From contig NC_134756.1 of NCBI RefSeq assembly GCF_050436995.1, forward strand, positions 1,302,001 to 1,366,000: a stretch of DNA of 64,000 nucleotides. The letters run 5' to 3'. A model generated the notes under the pieces. It worked only from the letters and a program-made list of their open reading frames with translations, had not been told where the DNA came from and did not search any database. The number at the start of each line of letters is the position of its first letter. The stretch's first letter is position 1. The DNA is from Anticarsia gemmatalis (taxonomy: Eukaryota; Arthropoda; Insecta; Lepidoptera; Erebidae). Below are positions 38,744-51,794 of this stretch, piece after piece. The position numbers and the translations under genes were made by a program.

Positions 38744-39892
38744 GCCATCAAAAACATTCTGTAAAAACCTCAAGTCTCGCCGTAAAAAGTTGTGAGATCT
38801 ATATAATACCAAGTCGATTAATCTATTTAGTCTCTTCTTAAAGGACCTTTTGTCTTAAGTTATTACGTATGTTATTATCATGCCAATTTCTAAAAAATAC
38901 CTTTAAAACAAATAGACCGACCTGGCCATCGCATGATTTGATTATTAGTATGTATCACACTACACAGCACGACAAGAAGTTAATGCTCCTGAAATGTTAA
39001 TAATGGCGAATTTGTGTTTTCTTGCGATGACCAAGTCGATCTATTTGTTTTAAAGGTATTTTTTTAAAATTGGCATGATAATAACATACGTAATAACTTA
39101 AGACAAAAGGTCCTTTAAGAAGAGACTAAATAGATTAATCGACTTGGTATTATATAGATCTCACAACTTTTTACGGCGAGACTTGAGATTTTTACAGAAT
39201 GTTTTTGATGGCATCTCACTTCTTTTTGTAGAGCGAACATAAGTCCAATTTGTATGGAAAGACGTTTTTTTTTTTTTCATAATTCAACATATTTTCTTAT
39301 GGGAATGTTGTTCAGTTTCATGGGCTAAACACCCTTACCCACCCTTTACCCCCTCTCGTTATGCCTCATATAGTAGGTACCTATTTACACCTATTTATTT
39401 TATTTTCTACAGTAATAATTCATTAACTGCAAATGTTACCTTGTAATCTTATACATTTATATGGGATTACAAAGTTATTGTTGCAGTTGGTGTATTTAGA
39501 AAACTGGACCGAAATTAGAAAATATTAAATTTTTCCCATGATTAAGACACTAAACCCTATTTGTATTCTAAATTTTAAGCTTCTAAGTCTGCTAGAAGTA
39601 CCTTAGACTTTTGATGATCGGTGAGTCAGTGAGTCAGTGAATCAGTGAGTGACAAAATTCAAAATTTTAACAAGTTGTCATTCTTAAACTACTGGTTCAA
39701 ATTAACTGAAATTTTAAATATACCGTGTTTATACAATGACTGATTAGTTGCTAAAATTCCAGGCTTCTTGTTTTATCCACAACGAAATTATAGGGGTGTC
39801 AAAAATAGCCCGAATTGCTTCGAGAAAAGGATGTTACGGCCGTGCCGCTTTTTTTTTGCTCGACTTGCGGGGGCACTTCCGTGCCCCCAGAT
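38744..39892. repeat. 1.15-kb dispersed repeat, copy 2
   Basis: Direct-orientation copy of 2039-3198, with the same start (gccatcaaaaacattctg) and the same end (GTGCCCCCagat). It carries its own long inverted repeat (about 38744-39211) and an 8-bp gtgagtca array that is one unit shorter than in copy 1. Flanking sequences differ from copy 1 at both borders, which defines the mobile unit. Confidence 0.88.
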
Positions 39893-40150
39893 CTTGTCTT
39901 TAGAAACAAAGTGAGTAAACGAAACGCTACTCTTAGTAAGGTGTACCAAAGCAGTAATGGACTGACGGCTATGGAACGGGCGAAGATCGTAAGGAAGGCC
40001 TCCAACTAGATTGTCGGAGGACATCGTGAAATGTGTAACACTGCAATGGATGAGACAAGCGCAGGATCGTAAAAAATATCGTACTGAGGGGAGGCCTAAT
40101 ACTCAACAGTGGGTAAAAGTGGGCTGAATAGGTAGATAGATTGATAGAAC
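39893..40150 (+). mobile_element. 3' end of an RTE-like LINE
   Basis: A short plus-strand frame near 40050-40124 reads WMRQAQDRKKYR and QQWVKVG before a stop. This is the usual C-terminus of RTE-clade ORF2 (W..A..DR ... QW). It is followed by taggtagatagattgatag, a short-repeat tail. It directly follows the 1.15-kb repeat. The upstream part (atcgtaaggaaggcctccaa) is frame-broken. Confidence 0.65.
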
Positions 40151-40156
40151 ATGTTT

Positions 40157-40345
40157 TTAATCCATTACTGTCCCACTGCTGGGCAAGGGTCTGCTCCCAA
40201 ACGAGGGATGGGATAGGACTTGCGTCCACCAAGCTGGCCAAGTTCGGGTTGGGGATTTTGCATGCCCTTAATAAATGTATCAAACAGGCATGCAAGATTT
40301 CCTCACGATGTTTTTATTCACCGTTTCACCGTTAGAGCAAGTGAT
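40157..40345 (-). mobile_element. tRNA-derived SINE, body and middle
   Basis: aatccattactgtcccactg, ctgggcaagggtctgctccc, gtccaccaagctggccaagt and tttcctcacgatgttttt match the SINE at 3577-3907. The tRNA head toward 40455 is badly decayed. Confidence 0.8.
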
Positions 40346-42770
40346 CATTGTTTCCAATAATTATAAACCATGTTACTAAAGATAATACGAATTCATCTAT
40401 GTGCTTCCTAACCAAGACTACCGTCGTCTACTACTAATAGTTTAATCATTAAGCCATCAGTACTATTAATTTCCTGGAAAATAACACAGAAACACATCAT
40501 AATGTGTATAAATGCAGGAGCTATCTTAATAACAGTTCATCTCATTGTAACGCTCGGTGGAGACGAGACACTACTGTTCCCTGAGTCTATTGTTTGTACG
40601 ACTTAATGTTGATTAAATGATCGTTGTACGTGTTTGTTTGTTTGTCTGTCTGTTTGTCTGAGGATTTGAGCCTGTCTGCAGTTTAACACATGACTTGATA
40701 TAGTGATCATGTTAAGATGTATCCCAATTTAGGGTTAGTTTCTACTTTTTTATGAAGATTTCTTATTTTGATGAAGAGTTCTGTATACTCCAACAACTTA
40801 GAGAGCCCCGAGAGTGAGGGTTGCGAGTGGCGGAGGTACTTAGAAATAGGAACTTAAAACTTAAGTTCTTATTTAACGGACGGTTGCCAAAGTGCTACGG
40901 CTCCATTTTTTTGGCAAATGTGATCGAAGTAGGTGTACTGAAAAGATCATGATATCTAACTGACTTATTTGAAGATACATAGTACTAAACAATCCAATGA
41001 AATAACAACTAAAAAATCACAAACAAGGATAGGATCCAGTATCCACCTAATCATAAGAACAGTTAATATAAGTAACACAGGTAAGTACATAGCCGACAGA
41101 ATAAAATATGGCCATGAATCTCTTAAATCCTTATCACAATTATTTCACTTGAACAATTCAAATAGTTCGTTCCATTGAATAACAAGGAAACGAGTCCCTA
41201 CTATGATTCGTCTATTGTTATTCAAGGGGTACTTAACTCTGATTAAATGACCATAATGCGTACTGTACTTGTTGTTCTGAACAGATAAATCTTAGCTTTA
41301 TGGGTTACTGAGTAGTTTATGTGAATGTATGAACATGTACTCATAATGTTCAACATTTATAATTTTCTAGCTTCTGCCAGCGACTCACGCTACGATATTT
41401 TTAAATGTACTAGAACAAAATGAGGTAAAATAAGTTGGGAATTTCAAGGAATGTCAAATGTTTTTTCGATTAAAAAATATGTGTGCTATCGAATACAGGG
41501 CTTTTAAAGAATAAATAGGTATGTTAAACCACTTTATATTTCTGCCTGTCTGTAGTCACTGTTCATTGTATAAAACCAAAAGGTTACAATATTTTATGTT
41601 ATGTCTAAATTTCACAAAAGAACGATCATAGAATTTTCAAACCCAATTTTTTTAAAGTTAACCTACCTATGTTATTTTTACCTCAATCGTTGTATGTAAC
41701 GCATACATGTTACGAAAGTATCCGGATATACAAAGTTAATATTTTTTAAAGAGATTAAAGCCATATTTCTTTAAAACTTTTCACAGGAAGCAACATAAAG
41801 TAACTCACTTGACCAATTTCCGTAACAAAATATTAAATGCACCTGACAACAGGGCGGCCATTTTGGAACTTTTTCGCGCGCTTTTGTGCGTAGAGCATCT
41901 GTTTTTGACAGCTATGTTTTTGTTTTCCTTTGCCTTTAGTCAAAGGTGAGCTTGTAAAAGTGTCTGTTTATCTTGTTTTTGAAGATATTAAGGTATTCTT
42001 CAAGGATAAAGTGGTCTACAAAATAAATTATTTTACGCTTAAATTCGTATTTCCTACAAACCCGCCTACCGATTTTTCTTTAATAACACGGGCCCGGTTT
42101 TTCTTAATTTCCTTCATTACCACATCCATACAAAAAATCAAACCTTCTTCCCATAGGCAGAGACCAAAGAACGCCACTTGGTACGATTTCCTTTGCTTAC
42201 CTAATTATTCACATCCATACAAATACTTTGAAAAGACATTGTCTGACTATTTCTTTCTTAAGCTTTCATGAAATTTAGCATTAAGGTTGAAGACCAAACA
42301 GGCTAAATCTGTTCAATCTGAGTTGGTACAAGTGCAGCCTTGATTAGCTAATATAAGGAAATCAAAGAAACAAACAACACACGGACGATCATTCATGATC
42401 ATGACTAAGTAAAGGGCATAAAAATTCCCATCATACGTAATAGTGTTACATCTAGTCATTTTATTATTTTCCTTAAATAAAACATATTATTATATTATCG
42501 ATTATTTCTATAACTTTCCTCACTCTTTTAATGTCTAACAGGCTGGTATACATCAACCTTCTTATTCATAAATACACTATAAACCTATTTTAGTTAAAAA
42601 ACTACTATAATATATTTTCTCTTTTTCATTTCGCTAAGGAGTGAAAGAAACAAAACTCTTCATAAGCCTTTCATAACTCTCTAGTCTACTAGATGCCCAA
42701 TAAATTCCACACTAAACTTAATCATGTATATGACCACTATTATCAAAATCGGCTACTACTCAAAAAACTC
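40346..42770. other. Intergenic, no gene supported
   Basis: AT-rich. The gtttgtttgtttgtctgtct run lies near 40632. One copy of the 'cacttggtacgat' repeat lies at 42145-42235. Open frames at 40969-41178 and 41930-42271 show no recognisable protein; the second runs through that repeat. Confidence 0.45.
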
Positions 42771-43215
42771 TGAGGATTCCGACGGCGTGGCTTAGTTAAC
42801 AAACAAGTTAAGCTACGCTTGCCGAGGTTATTCTGTGGATAAGTGACCATGTGACACTCCGAGTTTCTGAAGGCAAGTAAAATTATGGGTCCCGGCAGTC
42901 ATTGTCAAAGGTCTTTGACAGTCGTTAACATTAAACGAAACTTAAAAGTCTGACAACCAGTCTTACCGAAGTGTATCGTGTTATAACCCAGGTAATTAAG
43001 TTCAACAAAACACAATCCAAATAAATTGATTCGCATTTATTCATGTAGGTCAAATGCTGACACTTATGATGCAGAAAGTGAATTTACCGCAAGTTCGGCA
43101 GTTCGGCCAATGAGAAGAGCTGGCAAGAAACTCCATGTAAAATACTAATATCCAGCTGCATCCGGTGAGACTGGAAGCCGGCTCCAACATTGGGAGAAAG
43201 GCTAGGCTGATGATG
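42771..43215 (+). mobile_element. SINE-like repeat ending ctgatgatgac
   Basis: Starts with cgtggcttagttaacaaaca (A-box-like), then caagttaagctacgcttgcc, gtcttaccgaagtgtatcgt, ccatgtaaaatactaatatc and ctaggctgatgatgac. Relatives: 47630-47890 (+), 53985-54270 (-), 8480-8733 (-). About 100 bp of foreign sequence seem to interrupt it near 43010-43110. Confidence 0.65.
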
Positions 43216-46200
43216 ACTAAGGAAACTCACTTTAAACAACAATAGTAAACTCGATCAACCTACGCCGCCATCTCGCCTCAAATTTCCATAAAACAAATCA
43301 GATAACAGTAACTGGTGACAAACTTGTCCACTTTGAGAGAAGTAATTCAATCAATTGTAGTGATGAGTTGCTTCTTGTTACAACTAAACTTATATTATGG
43401 TCGCCTTCCTACAAATCTATAGATTTAGGGCCGAAGTTATGCATGAAGTTTGAAATTACCAATGGCACTTGTTCGGGAGTTTAAAAAAACACAATAATTA
43501 GAGACTTAAAAGGATTAGGAGGGCGACATTTTAAAATTAAAATTAAAATTACTCTACCACTGGTTTAGTTTTTTTAACAAGTACAGTACATAAGCCATGT
43601 CTTGTCAACTGTAAAGAAATTGCCGTGTTCTCTATTCAATTACTTAGAACTAAGATTTCCGAAAATAATCAGAATACGATCAGGACTAACAAATACAAAA
43701 CTTATGATAGGTACCTACCTATATTATGGTAAGAAATCACATCTTTTGCCCAAGATAACTTTTCTTTTTCTAACATTATAACGATTATTTGTAATCTACT
43801 TAATGATACAATATTGGATACAGCATTTAGTTAAAAAGACAAATAATGGTGTCACCTCCTAAAATATTCATTACAAAAACAATTAGTTACCCTGCATAGT
43901 GTCATTTATGTAAATATTTTCCGTACTACTAACGCCATCTATGTAATAACTGCTGCAACACGTAGCGTCAAGTAGGTACACAGTACAAAAAGTTACACGT
44001 AGACTGATATTGTATTTTGTACAAATGGCGGCGTTTCACAGTTATACACAATCATTTTCGTATAAAGTTACTTATCTAAACAACATATACAATGATGTTA
44101 TTCAGTTATGATTGTCTTATTAAATAATAGAAGCGTCAACACAAAATTGCAACCATGACCTTGTCTGATTTCAATACAAAATAAGTTCCACGCTTGTGCC
44201 TAGATGGCGTTAGTGATATGAAAAACAACGAAATATGTCACGCCCAAATATAACTTACTGATACATGATTGCGTGTTCTTGTGAAATAGAAACATCTTTT
44301 CAACCATTTAGTACATCTTTTCAATTCATCACAAGGAATAAATAGTTTTATTTGCGACTTTTCCTTTGCAATAATAAATGCAACAAGAAAATGACGTTTG
44401 ATATATTTGAAGTCTTGTTCAAATAGGAGAGTCATGTTATTTGTCTCTTTCGCGCAAGCGCGCCGGTCGTACTTGCAAGAGCGAGAAAACGAAAAGCGTA
44501 TGTTCGTTCGAAGTAGAACAGTCTTTGGTATCAGCTGACAACCAAAGCAAAACAGTCGGTGCGCGACCATCTTGTCAAAACTCTGAGTCGGTGACAACAA
44601 ATAAATATTGTAAAATGTCCTAAATCGCTCTTACTGACATAAATAAGTTAACGTATTTAATAAAGTAGCGTGTATATTTCGTGTTGGTGTTGTTTTTGAA
44701 GCAGTTACTACATATTTTACTCGATTTTTCGGGTTTGTGTTGCGTCAAATGACGTCATGTATGTGATTATACACGTATCGCGGCTGACGAGTTTGTAAGT
44801 ATTTTCTTTTATTTCTGTGTTAATTTTATTAATTTGGTGTGGCATATGTGATATTTTGCTCAAGTAATAGTTGTTTGTTTCATTCATGAATCGTTGAGAA
44901 ACCGTGGGGCCCCTTCGGTTGTCCATACGCGTCGGACTCTTGTTAGGTACAAATGCCCTTGAAAATTATGCAGCAAAAATCGCGTCGTTGCTGGGCCGAT
45001 GGTTTATGTGTTTAAGAGCAGAAGCAGTGCATAGTTCCATTCATGATGTCGGCTATTTCGTTGTCGACGAGATTGCCTTCACATTTCGCATGGCAACGAA
45101 CGTCCGCGGACTTGACTAAAAATGGAACGCTCTCGACTTATAGAAAGTATTGTTCTTTAACATCGAAAGTATGTGTTTTATATCTGTTTATCGACACGGA
45201 AACCCTTTTAAACACGAGTACTCGTTCTATTTTTACTTACTTTCCGTTTCATAATAAGTTATGGAGGTAGATTTATCTGTGTGAAGTATAAAATGCCTGC
45301 ATTCGGTTACTTACATCTGCATTTGATCGCAAATATTGAACATCCCTACTCTCTATTTTTGCATTACATGTTTACGTGTAACACTGACTGACTAATAAAC
45401 ATTTATTTGTGGGTGTCACTCGTACATCATCGAGTCCATGAACATGTAAATGTATGGGTAATTCCCCATACATGTATGAAACGTTCTAATTCAATAACCG
45501 GCCTATATTTTTTCTAGTACCGTAGGTAGGCTACAAATTGTGTACATGCGTAGGTATATGTGTACAGTGATACCGATAAAGTGAAACTCATAAACATAGT
45601 GTAAAACAAGCAGTACATTAATGTGCTACAGCTATTAATAGATGGTGTAAGTATCCGATCGGGTTTATTATTTTTAATTCCATCGACATTTAAGTACTTT
45701 TTATTGTACAGGCACGTGCGGTAAGCTGTGGTGCACGACCTAATTTTTGTCTATAATGTTGAGAATCTAAAGGTAATCACGTTTGTTGTTTTTATGAGCA
45801 CACATTGCTCGGCACTTATGATAATTTTATGATATAGGTAGAAGTAGCTGATTCTCAGGCGAATGTTCATTGTGCGAATGGAGTGTAATCTCGGCAAAAA
45901 ATGTTGTTTTTAAATGGACTTAAGTGGTTTTGTTTGTGCATACAAGATGTCAGCAAGAGAAATGTTTGTTTCATAAATTAGTCGTCAATGGCTGGTTTAT
46001 GAGTGGTAAAATTTCTCTGCGATTTTACTTAGTATTTAACTTAGTAGTTTTGTTACGTAAGAATTTCATTATGTGATGAAACTGACAGATAACGTAGGTA
46101 ATACTTGTAACAATCACAAGTGGATAGACTTATCTTCTAGGTTACTGAAGTTCGATTACTGTAATGGCAATTATAATAAGTCATATCTATGGATTCTGTT

Positions 46201-47118
46201 TACGTTCAAAATTATGTTTTGATTGATGTTATAATTCTTTATTGAGTTACCATAGTTATATGATGAATTAAACATGAGCTGGAAAAGCTATTAGCTATGA
46301 AATAAGGTAATAAACGGGACCCAAAAAATGTTATTCTGGTAGCATCTGCTCTCGACTTCTTTCCATTCGCATGGAAAGGGTCAAATAATCGTATGTGTTA
46401 ATTTAGCTTGTCAACTATATGTGTGCCAATTTGCATCAAAATTCATTCAGGAGTTTCTGATATAAAGAGTAACAAACATTAATTACGACCTCAAACTTTC
46501 GCGTTTGTAATATTAGTAGATTTCTGGTAGGGTTGATTGGGTCATACGTGTAAAATATTCAAGGAACAAGGCGTCATTTTATGCACATAAGATATTTAAA
46601 TGTCATCTAAAAATGTAAATAATTACACAATAACAAAGTCAAAGTAAATTGTTATTTTTCTTTACAAAATATATTGGTTGCGACTCGTAAAATTGAAACA
46701 ACAGATTTATAGTTGGAAAGTGTCCGTTTTGGCAACAAAACTAGGGCAACATTGCACAATCTGATGCGTTTTTTTTACTGCATTCGGTCAAGATGGGCGT
46801 CACAGGCGGGAAAATATCTGTGGCAACATTAATCCGTAATATTGCTAATAGTAAAAAACTTTGACAATTGCGTATCTTGTAAATGTAAGTACTATTTTAT
46901 TTTTTCACAGAAAATGTTCACAGTTTTCGCAATTTATATTGATTGAATCTTTCCCCAGATACCGGTCACATAACTCTGACCTGTTATTGAGAATTATGTA
47001 CTTAATATTAATTAAAAAGCAAGATAGCGTAATATAACGGACACTTACTGACTGTTAATCATCAATAAAAACTATGATCAACAAAAAAATAATCAATTAC
47101 ATTAAAATTTATTAACTT
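43216..47118. other. Intergenic, no gene supported; CpG-richer block at about 44,430-45,120
   Basis: Mostly AT-rich. The block from 44430 to 45120 is richer in CG (tttcgcgcaagcgcgccggt, gtccgcggac) and free of known repeats. It contains a perfect TGACGTCA at 44750-44757 and a donor-like gttt|gtaagt at 44795. It could be a promoter or non-coding first exon of a neighbouring gene, but I see no coding exon to attach to it. Frames at 44238-45270 are unrecognised. Confidence 0.35.
44750..44757. promoter_or_regulatory. Perfect CRE-type palindrome TGACGTCA
   Basis: Eight-base CREB/ATF-type consensus in the CpG-richer block. Four more lie at 48090, 53672, 55370 and 57791. The match is exact; its function is not shown by the sequence. 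Confidence 0.3.
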
Positions 47119-47196
47119 TTAAATAGATACTGTTCCTTCGTTCTGGAGAGTCTCCCTTGCCCAGCAGTGGGGATAGCCGTGGGTTAAACTGATATT
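47119..47196 (+). mobile_element. SINE body fragment, sense orientation
   Basis: ctggagagtctcccttgccc agcagtgggg followed by gtgggttaaactg matches the 3' part of the SINE at 3577-3907. Confidence 0.65.
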
Positions 47197-47519
47197 CATA
47201 ATTCTTTTTAGCAAGTATTTCAAACCCATTCCATACCTGAGTAATATGCCAACAAACATAAACATTTTAATAATATAAATTATGTCCAATTGGTCATCAT
47301 GGCAACATCGGCGTGTAATTTTCCTCAAAACTTCGAAGTGACCGCAAAATGTTATTGTTAATCGGTAGGCCCTTATCATTGTAACTAAATTGAATAGTTT
47401 ATTTTACCTTATGTTTCGTGTTTCATTCATATTATAAATATTATTTTTACATTCCAAAGACTGCCAAGGCATTGTTATTTAATAAATAATTGGCAAATGG
47501 AGCAGGGATAGTAGGTATG

Positions 47520-47590
47520 TAAAGATCGTACCAAATGGTGTTCTCTGGTCTCTGCCTACCCCTAAAGGCGTGATTTTATGTGTGTATGGC
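47520..47590 (-). repeat. 'cacttggtacgatc' dispersed repeat, inverted copy
   Basis: gatcgtaccaaatggtgttc and tctctgcctacccctaaagg are the reverse complement of the pieces at 5447, 14560 and 42145. The element class is unknown. Confidence 0.6.
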
Positions 47591-47629
47591 TTATAAGGAA
47601 TGAATTATTTGCCCTTGCCTGAGAAGTAG

Positions 47630-47890
47630 GCAAAGCACCGAGAACAGTTTTTTCTGGGAAAACGCCTCTAATTTTTAGATTTTCAAAGATCTTTCACAAT
47701 CGTTACCAGTAGTCAGAAGCTAGTAAATCTGACCACCAGTCTTACCGAGGGCTATCGTGTTATAACTCAGGAAACTTGTTTGTGAAGGTTCGATAGACAG
47801 TCGTTCCATGTAAAATACTGGTATTCTGCTTCATCAGAGACAGCTGCCTCCAACATAGTTGAAAGAAATGTTAGGCTGATGATGACCTAA
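47630..47890 (+). mobile_element. SINE-like repeat ending ctgatgatgacc
   Basis: gaccaccagtcttaccgagg, ctatcgtgttataactcagg, ccatgtaaaatactggtatt and gttaggctgatgatgacc match 42771-43215. Confidence 0.65.
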
Positions 47891-49204
47891 TTCTACTTAT
47901 TTTTTATTTTCGGATTAGGCACTTAATCCAGTACAGTCACTTTTCTTCGCTAGTTCGCTTCAATAACACTGTATAGCTATTCTCTCTCATAATCTTTAAT
48001 CCCAATAAACCTACCTGTAATCTGTTGACACCAGTCACGACTTTCGATCTATCTGTGACCTTCACATGTCAAAGTTGACCTTTAAATCGTGACGTCACAT
48101 TGTATGCGCTTGTGACGTCGACCAGCGGCATAATTAAATTTCTATTGAAGTATAATTAATATATTTGCTGAGAACAGTCATTGTGTTGAGGAAAGTTGTT
48201 GAATAAATAGTGCAATGATGAGTTATGGCGGCTAGAAATTAATAAAACACTGTTTATTAAAGGCAACTTTATGTTATAACTAGCTGGCCTGCGCGGCTCT
48301 GGAAGTTAAGTTTCGTACTCTGTTTCACCCACTTACGTGAAGAATTTTGAAAGATTTTGCTTGTTTGATCCCGGGTCTTAAGTTATCTGTATACAAAATT
48401 TCATCATATTCGATTCAGAGATTTGGGAGAGAAAGCGAAATAGACAGATAGAGCATTCATTTATTTGTAGGAGGTTCGAAACCAAAGAAACGCACCAAAT
48501 ATTTATCGCCAATAACAGTGTATTAGCTACAACCATAATTGGTTCCGACGATCAAGAAAAACGTCTTGCATATCTAAAAGTTCTTGGAAACTTTTTTAAG
48601 GAATGCCAAATCCCCAACCCGTATTCAGGCATTAGTGGACTCAAGATTTAATCCCTTCCTCATTCCTAAAGAAGACCCGAGGTAAAAGGTTGCATATTTT
48701 TATGTACAAGCAGTTCCAAAAGTCACTACATATTCGAAGTCGCTAAATACATATATTTCGAAACCCTATTATATTGTAGCATGCATATTATTGCATCGAA
48801 TAAATTTTGACACTGATTGAAATATTTCAATTCGAACTGGGTATATTTACCTGTATTTTTAAGGTAATATTCAAAATTACGCAATAAAGGCGTTTTGAAA
48901 ATGTTAAATTGTTAAGTGACTTTTGGAGCAGACGTACTTATTAAACTTTGTTTGTAAAATACTTGCTAAATTTTACTTTTTGTTCCATAACTTGCAACGC
49001 GAAAGTTTATTTCAAATAAGATATAATAAAACGACTTCTACATAGCGTGTCAATGTTTACACATAATAATATCAAACGAAACACGACCTTCATCAATTCT
49101 AATTTGCCGTTTCCGAGTGCCAAACACTCGCGCAATCATGATACATTGAATGATAATGATCTTATAACTGAGTAAAGCTTTACAATGAGAGGGAAATTTA
49201 TAGA
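47891..49204. other. Intergenic, Helitron-like fragment and old repeats
   Basis: 48280-48465 (-) begins ctagctggcctgcgcggctc and contains aagttatctgtatacaaaat, a decayed Helitron-type end. About 48735-48935 (tttcgaaaccctattatatt ... gacttttggagcagacgt) recurs at 56510-56695. A TGACGTCA lies at 48090-48097. No gene. Confidence 0.45.
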
Positions 49205-49462
49205 AGGAACTGGGTTCTTTGTGTTGTCTGGTTATCTTTTGCGCTCAACCAGTTTAGTTTTAAAAAGACAACTCCTGAACTAAGAATTGCTCTTGTGTCG
49301 CGGGGACTTTTACAAACATGCAAACAACGGACACAAAGTACAACCAGACTCGAAACAATTATTTGTGGATCGCAGCGATAATTGTTCCGTGTGGGAATCA
49401 AACCCACGACCTCCCGACGCAATAAAAGTGGCGTAGCGACCTAAACCACTGCGCTATGGGAG
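49205..49462 (-). mobile_element. tRNA-derived SINE, well preserved head
   Basis: Minus strand from 49462: tgctcccatagcgcagtggt (A box), gggaggtcgtgggtttgatt cc (B box), then ttgtttcgagtctggttgta and gtccgttgtttgcatgtttg, ending gttgtctttttaaaac. The lack of an acceptor stem and the long body rule out a functional tRNA gene. Confidence 0.82.
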
Positions 49463-50463
49463 CAGTCAAATATTAATAAAGTTATTATCTAAAACTATCA
49501 TCAAGATGATGTTTAGTAAATTATAATACGAATAATCGGATAGTACCTACCTAGTCACCTACAGTTAATATATTGAAACTATTGAGGGGATTTGGAACGT
49601 GAGAGTGCTTCAATAGAAGGTCTTCTCGGAGGCTTAAAGCTGACAATTTGCACTCCCTTGTTACTTAGTGGCGGATTATAGCATTAGTTGATTCTAGGAT
49701 CTCAATACCCGTTAACACGACTGTAGGGTAATGTAAAATTTATTATACTATGAATTTTAAAAAGGCGATGTATTGTGCTTTTTGAAATTGCATCTCTTGA
49801 AGTAACTGCATGCTCTAGAGTCAGGATTTGGATACGGGTGTTTGGAATTTTGGATTGATTCAGTCTCAGTCCATATCAATGTCTTGTACAAGTACTCTAA
49901 AAAAATGTATGTAATACCTTTTATTAAACACAAAGTTTTTGACAAGGCACCTTTTTAGCCTCTTAAGGAAAACCTGAGGATGGAGCTTTGTATAATACGT
50001 ACCTACCTTCTATTTAACCTGGATAAACGAACTAACTAATTTTTAACCGGAAAAATCTTGCCATGTTGCTAGCACAAACTAGAGAAAGCAACCAAACAAA
50101 ACACAAAATATCTCTTTGAAAATCTTTCTTCAAAAAGGCAGACGTATCGCGTAAATCCTGTGTAAAGTAATAATTACGCGAAAGAAAACATTCTGCCAAC
50201 AATTCTGCCTTCCCTCCAGTAAACTGTAAGCCGAGCTTCTGATATGGAGTGTGGACTTTTTATTTGCATTCGTTTTTAATCAAATATGCTCCCAGTTCCC
50301 GGTATTTAGTTATGTTTGTTCCGTACAGAATATTGTAAACGAGATTTTTACTCTTTTAGACTTATTTTGTACGCTTGTTATAAAATATAACGGCTATTTT
50401 TATAGCCTTACTGCCTTGTTTATAAAAGTTGCATATAGGACTCACTGTTTAATTTTGTGTATC
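49463..50463. other. Intergenic, nothing recognised
   Basis: AT-rich. The 62- and 71-codon frames here have no recognisable protein. Confidence 0.45.
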
Positions 50464-50605
50464 TGAATATAGCAACGAGCCGCTGCGCAGAAGGCGAAGA
50501 AATGAATACACGAGAAGTAAGCAAGGCGTGCGGGTGACGGAATAGAAAGACGATATCGTTGTTACGTCACGGTTACTTCGCTTTCTGCGCTTGTTGCTAT
50601 ATTCA
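50464..50605. mobile_element. Short MITE with about 30-bp terminal inverted repeats
   Basis: tgaatatagcaacgagccgc and the complement gcgcttgttgctatattca pair at the ends, extending through gcgcagaaggcgaag. The core is GC-richer (aaggcgtgcgggtgacgg). A target duplication is not obvious, so I do not assign a superfamily. Confidence 0.7.
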
Positions 50606-51794
50606 TGCACATAAGTTGAATAACGCATTCTACATCGTTTGATCATCTTTAACAATATAGCATTAATCAAAGATACCACATTAAAATAAATTTTAGTGCT
50701 TATGTGATCATCAAAATAAATTTTAATGCTGTTCTATACGGATAGTGAATGACAGAATTTCGATGCCAATATCTTAAGTCGAGGGTTATCGTGTAGGATC
50801 CATTCCTTTAAGAACTTTGTTTACTAAGCAACTTTGTTCCTAGAAACTTCACATATTTCCTAGAGGTATTTTCATTCATCTTTTAAGCAAGGCACAATTA
50901 TCTATAATACCCACGTGATTTCAAAATGTCAGTGCCTTTTCAGTTTGAACTCTCAACCTTCTGCGTGGGAGGTGAATGAATAAACCTCTATCACTTTACC
51001 TAGAAATATATTAAAAAGATAAAATATTGGAACCTATTGTCTCTCAAGAAAAGGTCTCCTGGAATGAGTGACATGAGTTCTGTAGTAGTGTAGGCTTAGA
51101 TCCTAAAACGGTTTAGAAAAATATTTTCGTAACTTTTTGATTTCTCAGGAAGCACTTTGCAACCTTGTGCTAAAAATCCTGGATTGCAATAAAATTGTCG
51201 TCAAAACATCTTCCCGGGAAGCTATTGTCTATCTCAGTTGATCAACATCATCACCAGGTGATTAGGTACTTGATAGCCACTGTGCCGTACATTGCATTTT
51301 TGCTCAGCTGATAATGATTATTACTTAACATCAAAGCAGCAGTGTACTACATAGTCGCTATAAAACTGTACAGTAATTGCCAACTTAGCTAAAATAACCA
51401 AGAAAAGAAACAACAATATGAATGCTGGACTTTACAATTACATCATATTTTTTTCACCATTAAGCAAGTGATAATAATTTTTCACTTTGCTACATCGTAA
51501 GTTATTAAAATAAAAGGATTCGTATTTAGGTTAAAGTTCAACCGTACAAAAACCCGTTATACTGAATACCGAATAGGAATTAGCATAAAATGTTCGATGC
51601 AGATTGACGTGCATAATAACTGTTTATATCAATGAAACCAAAACTGTAACTATTTTAATAATAAGCATTAAAATATTTGGCTCAGATTATCATTATCCAG
51701 TAGAACTTGATTCCAGTGTTGGAAATGAAAAAATCAATTTTGGTCGGTACTGTAGCCGACTGCCGATCATCAGGACTCAAGTTCTATTCCCGGG
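50606..51794. other. Intergenic, old SINE trace only
   Basis: A decayed tRNA-like piece lies near 50935-51000 (ttgaactctcaaccttctgc gtgggagg). Otherwise AT-rich and unassigned. Confidence 0.45.

Noticed and set aside
40550..40620. tgtaacgctcggtggagacg as the start of a solo LTR
   Set aside because: No matching end, no target duplication and no second copy in the window.
41930..42271. 113-codon plus-strand frame after a GC-richer block
   Set aside because: Reads through a dispersed 'cacttggtacgat' repeat; no recognisable protein.
49381..49462. tRNA gene on the minus strand (clear A and B boxes)
   Set aside because: No acceptor stem pairs and a SINE body follows. The same applies to 27165-27235, 23994-24075, 57700-57785 and 3840-3907.
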